NCBI GenBank assembly: GCA_039026555.1
Contig: JBCCMB010000049.1
Span: forward strand, 1 to 18,018
DNA: 18,018 bases
Direction: 5' to 3'
From: JBCCMB01 sp039026555
GTDB taxonomy: Bacteria; Pseudomonadota; Alphaproteobacteria; Caulobacterales; Hyphomonadaceae
The translations under genes and the position numbers were made by a program. The notes under the pieces are model-generated. The model searched no databases, was not told the origin of the DNA, and was given only the letters and a program-made list of their open reading frames with translations. The number at the start of each line of letters is the position of its first letter. Within the stretch, counting starts at the first letter, position 1. Shown piece by piece: positions 14,280-18,018 of this stretch.

Positions 14280-15425
14280 CTACGCCGCCTGAGGGCGGAC
14301 AATTCGGATTTGATCGGCGACGGTTTGCGCCTGGTTCAATTGTGAGATCTTGGCCAGGATGGGCGCCGAGATCGTCTGGCCCGCCGCGAGCAGAAGGCGC
14401 TTGTTCGCGTCTACCAAATCCGTGACCAAAACGTCCCCCGCCTGAAGATCGAACACGCTCACCGATCGCAATTGCGCTTGGGCTTTGTTCGAACCCTTGG
14501 ACAGCAAGCCCGGCAGCGCCGCCAACAAGGCCCGGTCATATACGCCCTCCGCGGCGAGCTGTTTGAAACCTTCCGCTGTGGAGCCGGACCGCTCTGGATC
14601 GGCGAGGAAGGATAAATTGATCAGGACTTGCAGCAATTGCGCGGCGCGGGGACGAGCTGCGGGATCGACCACATCGGTCGCGCCTTCGCAGCTAAGCAGC
14701 AATAGCATCGCGACGCCCTGCAGCCGCGGCACGTTTTGCAGCATTTTCGCCACCGCCACATAGGCGGCTGCGATCTCTTGCTTATCGGCGGGGGTCAGAG
14801 GTTCGCCGGCGCTGCGGCGTGCGATCAACGCGTCCGGCGTCATGACATAGCTGAGCGGCCACAACATGGCCGCGACGTCTAACTCCCAGGTATTTTTGAT
14901 CTGCAGCGGTTTGGCGGCCGATCGCGCCCAACGTTGAACGGTGGCGGCGCGTTTGAAGGCCTTCGGATACGCCATGGACAGCATATCCGCCAGTAATTGC
15001 ACCGTGCCGGAGATGGTGTCCTCCAACACGCCATGCTCGGCCCGCATGACGAGATGATGGGCGTGCGCGTCCCTGATCGTTTGCAGTAATTCCTTGGCGT
15101 TGCATGGCTTGTTCAAGAAACGAAAGACTTGGCCGTTATTGACGGCGGCGATCGCCGTGCCCTGGTCATTATTGCCGGTGAGCATAACCCGGGTGATCGC
15201 AGGGAAATGCTGAGCCGCTTTCGCTAAGAAGGTCGCGCCGTCGACCTTGGGCATGTTTTGATCGGACACGACGACCGAAAAGGGGCCGTTTTTGTCCAGC
15301 ATTCGCAATCCGTCGATGGCTGTTTCGGCGACGCACAAGTCCACTTGTTTGTGCAAGGCTCGTTTCAGGCCCTGCAACAAATGGGTGTCGTCGTCGACGA
15401 ACAGAACGCGGATTGCGTCGCTCAT
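14280..15425 (-). CDS. Response regulator: REC domain plus degenerate HD-GYP-like domain
   Basis: This 381-residue cytosolic protein is the last gene of the H-NOX operon. The receiver domain (about 5-120) has the acidic cluster Asp11-Asp13, phosphoacceptor Asp55 in SDQNMP, Thr83 and Lys106 in NKPC. Residues about 133-260 follow the HD-GYP-like layout (KAFKRAATVQRWARSAA, then WELDVAAML, then a PRLQGVA helix). The metal-binding His-Asp of LLHDIG is replaced by LWPLS (Trp189-Pro190), and the later His ligands and GYP motif are absent. A small C-terminal domain (about 325-378) includes DLQAGDVLVTDLVDANKRLL. It is therefore unlikely to hydrolyse c-di-GMP and more likely a protein-binding output, as HnoD of Shewanella is. 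It starts three bases after the REC-HDOD gene. Confidence 0.85.
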   Translation of the reverse strand: MSDAIRVLFVDDDTHLLQGLKRALHKQVDLCVAETAIDGLRMLDKNGPFSVVVSDQNMPKVDGATFLAKAAQHFPAITRVMLTGNNDQGTAIAAVNNGQVFRFLNKPCNAKELLQTIRDAHAHHLVMRAEHGVLEDTISGTVQLLADMLSMAYPKAFKRAATVQRWARSAAKPLQIKNTWELDVAAMLWPLSYVMTPDALIARRSAGEPLTPADKQEIAAAYVAVAKMLQNVPRLQGVAMLLLLSCEGATDVVDPAARPRAAQLLQVLINLSFLADPERSGSTAEGFKQLAAEGVYDRALLAALPGLLSKGSNKAQAQLRSVSVFDLQAGDVLVTDLVDANKRLLLAAGQTISAPILAKISQLNQAQTVADQIRIVRPQAA

Positions 15426-15428
15426 GAG

Positions 15429-16448
15429 CTAGGCCGCCGCTTTTTCGAACAAGAGCGCGGCCAACGATTCCGCTCGCGCCAAAGGCGTATCCGTGGGCGC
15501 ATCGGCTTTGGCCAAGGCTTGAACCGAAGCGCAGATATGCAAAGGAAGTCCAAGCAAGCAGGCGGCGTAACTGGCGGCGTTGAGCGGGGAGAGGGGGACG
15601 CGCTCGTCGCGCATATGTGAGCTCGCCGCGAGGCTTTCGCCCACCCATGACACCAAGCCCGCAGCGTAGGCCGTTTCAGCTTCCGCTTCAGACGCGTTGT
15701 AGTCGGTCATCGCGATGGCGGCGAGTTCCCGTGATGCTTCGGCTGCTAAATCGGCGGTTTTTGCAACTGCGTCGTCCGCCCCCGCATCGGTTGGAATCGA
15801 CGCCAAACGTCCTGCGTGATGCAGATCGGCAAACACGTCCATACCCACTGCGCCGATCGCGTCCGCGATGCTGAGCGTATTGGCCGGCCGGCCGAAATAG
15901 GCGGAATTGGCGAGCTGTAAAGCTCTGAGCGCAAGGCCAGGATCCGAAGCGACAATCGCGGTTAAGGCGGCTTGATCCGCGTCGGCGAAAGCCGCGTCCA
16001 GCGCTGCATGCGTCCGCGTTGGGCATACCGGCGTGCTGCAAGCCGCCGAGACGGCCGCCAGCTGTTCCGCGGGCAATTCCTTGGTGAGCGCCAGCGGCGT
16101 CTCAATCGCGCGCACCAATTTCACCTCGTCGCAGGGCTTTGAGAGGAATTGATGCGAGCAACCGATCGTCCGATAGGTCAGATCGCGATCCGCTTCGCCT
16201 GACAAGACGAGGCGCACCGACCCTTTCGAGTTTCGCGCTGCGTAATTGAGCACGTCGGCGCCGTCCACGCGGGGCATACGCATATCGGAGACAATCGCGT
16301 CGACATGGTTTTCGCTCAGCCAATCAATCGCAGCTTCGCCGCCTTCCATGAACGCCATGTCCCAGCTCTCGCGCCGGCTATGCAGCAAACGCTTTAGCCC
16401 GCGCAGAATGTTCGGTTCGTCGTCAACGAAGAGAATGACCGGTTTCAT
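15429..16448 (-). CDS. Response regulator: REC domain plus HDOD domain
   Basis: This is a 339-residue cytosolic protein starting MKPVILFVDDEPNILRGLKR. The receiver (about 1-118) is complete: Asp9-Asp10, phosphoacceptor Asp55 in SDMRMP, Ser83 and Lys104 in SKPC. The rest matches the HDOD fold, a helical relative of HD domains without metal-dependent hydrolase residues. The segment SDPGLALRALQLANSAYFGR and then SIADAIGAVGMDVFADL is diagnostic. HDOD proteins usually act as signalling scaffolds. ATG 16446-16448 lies two bases after the kinase stop, with AGGAG seven bases upstream inside the kinase end. The frame stays open 23 codons upstream within the kinase gene and that extension is rejected. 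It is the probable direct phosphorylation target of the kinase. Confidence 0.92.
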   Translation of the reverse strand: MKPVILFVDDEPNILRGLKRLLHSRRESWDMAFMEGGEAAIDWLSENHVDAIVSDMRMPRVDGADVLNYAARNSKGSVRLVLSGEADRDLTYRTIGCSHQFLSKPCDEVKLVRAIETPLALTKELPAEQLAAVSAACSTPVCPTRTHAALDAAFADADQAALTAIVASDPGLALRALQLANSAYFGRPANTLSIADAIGAVGMDVFADLHHAGRLASIPTDAGADDAVAKTADLAAEASRELAAIAMTDYNASEAEAETAYAAGLVSWVGESLAASSHMRDERVPLSPLNAASYAACLLGLPLHICASVQALAKADAPTDTPLARAESLAALLFEKAAA

Positions 16449-16450
16449 AT

Positions 16451-17833
16451 TTAAGCTCCTGCGCCAACGGCTTTGGGTTCTGAGGCGATGTCGGGAGACG
16501 CGGGAAGGCGGATGCAAAACTGCGTGCCTTCGCCCAGGGTGGATTGGCAGAGAATTTCGCCGCCATATTTCTGGCGGATGATGTTGTAGGAAATCGCCAG
16601 GCCTTGGCCCGAACCGCGGCCGACATCTTTCGTGGTGAAGAAGGGGTCGAAAATCCGCTCAACCGTTTCCGGCGCCATGCCGCATCCGGTGTCCGCGATC
16701 TCGATCTCCACCCAATCGCCCTCGGCGCGCGAACTGATACGGATTTCCCCCAGACCCTCGGCGCCGGCGTCTTCAATGGCGTCCGCCGCGTTGACGATCA
16801 TGTTGACGAAAACCTGGTTGAGGTCGCCGCCGCTGCACACAATCTTGGGCAGGCCCGCGCCCAATTCCAGCTTGGTCTCGGCGACATATTTCCATTGATT
16901 GCGGCTCAGCGTGACGGCGGTTTCAATCGTTTCATTGATGTCGACCTTATCATCGTCGTTGGCGCCGGGGTGGGAGAACTCCTTGATTGCTTTCACGATA
17001 CGCGCGACTTGCTCCATGCCTTGTAAAGACTGAAGAATAGATTCTGGCGCTTCCTCCAAAAGGAAGTTGACGTCGATGGCGTCGCGTTTGGCCTGAATTT
17101 CCTCCGCCGGAGCGTTTGAGGTGTAAAGCGCCATAAGTGCGCTGAGATCCGACACCACATCCTGCAAAAACCGCAGATTGTCGCCGACATATTGGATCGG
17201 CGTATTTATCTCATGCGCCACGCCGCTGGCCAACGTGCCGAGCGCTTCGAGTTTCTGGGCCTGGTTGAGTTCCTTTTCCATGGCGGCGCGCTTGGCTTCT
17301 TCATGCTTGCGGCGGGTAATGTCGCGAAAGATCCAAACCGATTGGCTCTTGCCGGAGTTTGCGACGACAGGCGTGACAGCGAATTCGATTGGGAAAGTCT
17401 CGTCGCCGCGAACGCCGACGGCCTCGGCCGCAGTATCCAGTTTTTCGCCCACCTCTCCAATGACCAGGAGAGTTTCGGCGGCGAAATTGTCTTCGAAAAG
17501 CTCTAGGACGGATTTGTCGAGCACAGATTCATTGTCGAGCTGGAACATGGCCAGCCCAGCGCGATTAGCGCGAACTATTTTCTTGGATTCATTGGCGAGA
17601 AAAATGCCGGCGACCGTATTGTCCAAAATGACGTCCAGTTGTTGGCGCTGTTCTTCCACATTGCGCGCGACTTTTTCCAGCGCCTGATTGGATTGATACA
17701 GCGACCGGCTTTTGTCTTCGAGCAATTGCTCCGCCTCGATCCGCGCTTTCACTTCGCGCTGTAGGCGGGCTTCAAGCTCTTCGACGCTTAGGCCGCCGCT
17801 GTGAGGCGTTTCTTCACGAGAAAGCGTACGCAT
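16451..17833 (-). CDS. Soluble PAS-domain histidine kinase, HnoK-like
   Basis: This 460-residue kinase has no membrane segment. Residues about 17-65 form a charged coiled coil. A PAS domain follows (about 66-175: LDVILDNTVAGIFLANESKK to VWIFRDITRRK), with its C-cap leading into the dimerisation helix. The H-box is VAHEINTPIQYVGDN with His207. The ATPase domain has N348 (NMIVNAADAIED), the G1 box DTGCGM (381-386), the F box FDPFFTTK (395-402) and the G2 box GRGSGQGLAI. ATG 17831-17833 has AAGGAG seven bases upstream and overlaps the H-NOX stop by 46 bases. H-NOX proteins are known to control partner kinases of this type, inhibiting autophosphorylation when NO is bound; that role here is inferred from gene order. 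Confidence 0.93.
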   Translation of the reverse strand: MRTLSREETPHSGGLSVEELEARLQREVKARIEAEQLLEDKSRSLYQSNQALEKVARNVEEQRQQLDVILDNTVAGIFLANESKKIVRANRAGLAMFQLDNESVLDKSVLELFEDNFAAETLLVIGEVGEKLDTAAEAVGVRGDETFPIEFAVTPVVANSGKSQSVWIFRDITRRKHEEAKRAAMEKELNQAQKLEALGTLASGVAHEINTPIQYVGDNLRFLQDVVSDLSALMALYTSNAPAEEIQAKRDAIDVNFLLEEAPESILQSLQGMEQVARIVKAIKEFSHPGANDDDKVDINETIETAVTLSRNQWKYVAETKLELGAGLPKIVCSGGDLNQVFVNMIVNAADAIEDAGAEGLGEIRISSRAEGDWVEIEIADTGCGMAPETVERIFDPFFTTKDVGRGSGQGLAISYNIIRQKYGGEILCQSTLGEGTQFCIRLPASPDIASEPKAVGAGA

Positions 17834-18018
17834 TGCTCTTCTCCTTCACTTAGATTGTCGCGGAGGATGCTGATCGGTTCGTTGAAGTGTTTCGCCGCGC
17901 CGATGATTAAGCCCTCGGCGGCGTCCGCGAGGCCGCGCTTGGAGCGATAAATGATCTCCAACATTTGCGGCGCGGCCATGCTCGCGTCTAAAGCCGGAAG
18001 ATCGGCATCAGGATAAAG
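17788..18018 (-). CDS. hnoX: H-NOX haem nitric-oxide/oxygen-binding sensor, C-terminal part
   Basis: The open frame enters from the right edge and ends at TAA 17788-17790, giving the last 76 residues. It begins LYPDADLPALDAS, like the KLYPDAELP stretch of Vibrio cholerae H-NOX. It contains YRSKR (coded at 17935-17949), which matches the YxSxR haem-propionate motif, and GLIIGAAKHFNEPISI, the terminal helix pattern of the family. The proximal His and distal pocket lie outside the window, so NO versus O2 preference cannot be read. The kinase gene begins 46 bases inside its 3' end. An internal ATG at 17979 is not the start because the upstream frame is open and conserved. Stand-alone H-NOX proteins of this length pair with histidine kinases or cyclic-di-GMP enzymes. 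Confidence 0.9.
   Translation of the reverse strand, partial: LYPDADLPALDASMAAPQMLEIIYRSKRGLADAAEGLIIGAAKHFNEPISILRDNLSEGEEQCVRFLVKKRLTAAA

Overview
The window looks like a piece of an alphaproteobacterial chromosome, most like Caulobacterales or Hyphomonadaceae-type bacteria. This rests on the gene order trpF-trpB-trpA-accD-folC, the order aroA-cmk-rpsA-ihfB, a FYDLN_acid (TIGR02300) protein next to aroA and tRNA-Ala(GGC), and an AccD without the usual zinc ribbon. No species can be named from sequence alone. Coding is dense and mostly on the minus strand.

Positions 1-11232 are core metabolism and information processing, all on the minus strand. Read in the direction of transcription (right to left) they are aroA-cmk (ATGA overlap), rpsA with a hairpin-rich leader and a strong terminator, ihfB, mscL with a terminator, then trpF-trpB, a small unidentified membrane-anchored protein, cutA, trpA, accD, folC and a partial unidentified gene at the left edge. 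The tryptophan genes therefore run on into fatty-acid (accD) and folate (folC) genes. A 263-base spacer, the orphan gene and cutA separate trpB from trpA.

At 11233-11366 transcription diverges. A very acidic FYDLN protein and tRNA-Ala(GGC) lie on the plus strand, with a perfect 24-base palindrome between them and a hairpin terminator after the tRNA. A small ArsR-type repressor (minus) then faces a glutathione transferase followed by two overlapping NTF2/SnoaL-like genes (plus). The AT-rich gap between repressor and transferase holds tandem 8-base repeats that look like an operator. This block is accessory in character.

From 14280 to the right edge lies the most interesting unit, a minus-strand four-gene signalling operon. 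It starts with the C-terminal end of an H-NOX haem nitric-oxide sensor (YRSKR matches the YxSxR haem-contact motif). A soluble PAS histidine kinase overlaps it by 46 bases. Two response regulators follow, REC-HDOD and REC plus a degenerate HD-GYP-like domain without metal ligands. It resembles the H-NOX/HnoK network of Shewanella and Vibrio, but the outputs are a different combination with no EAL or GGDEF protein visible in the window.
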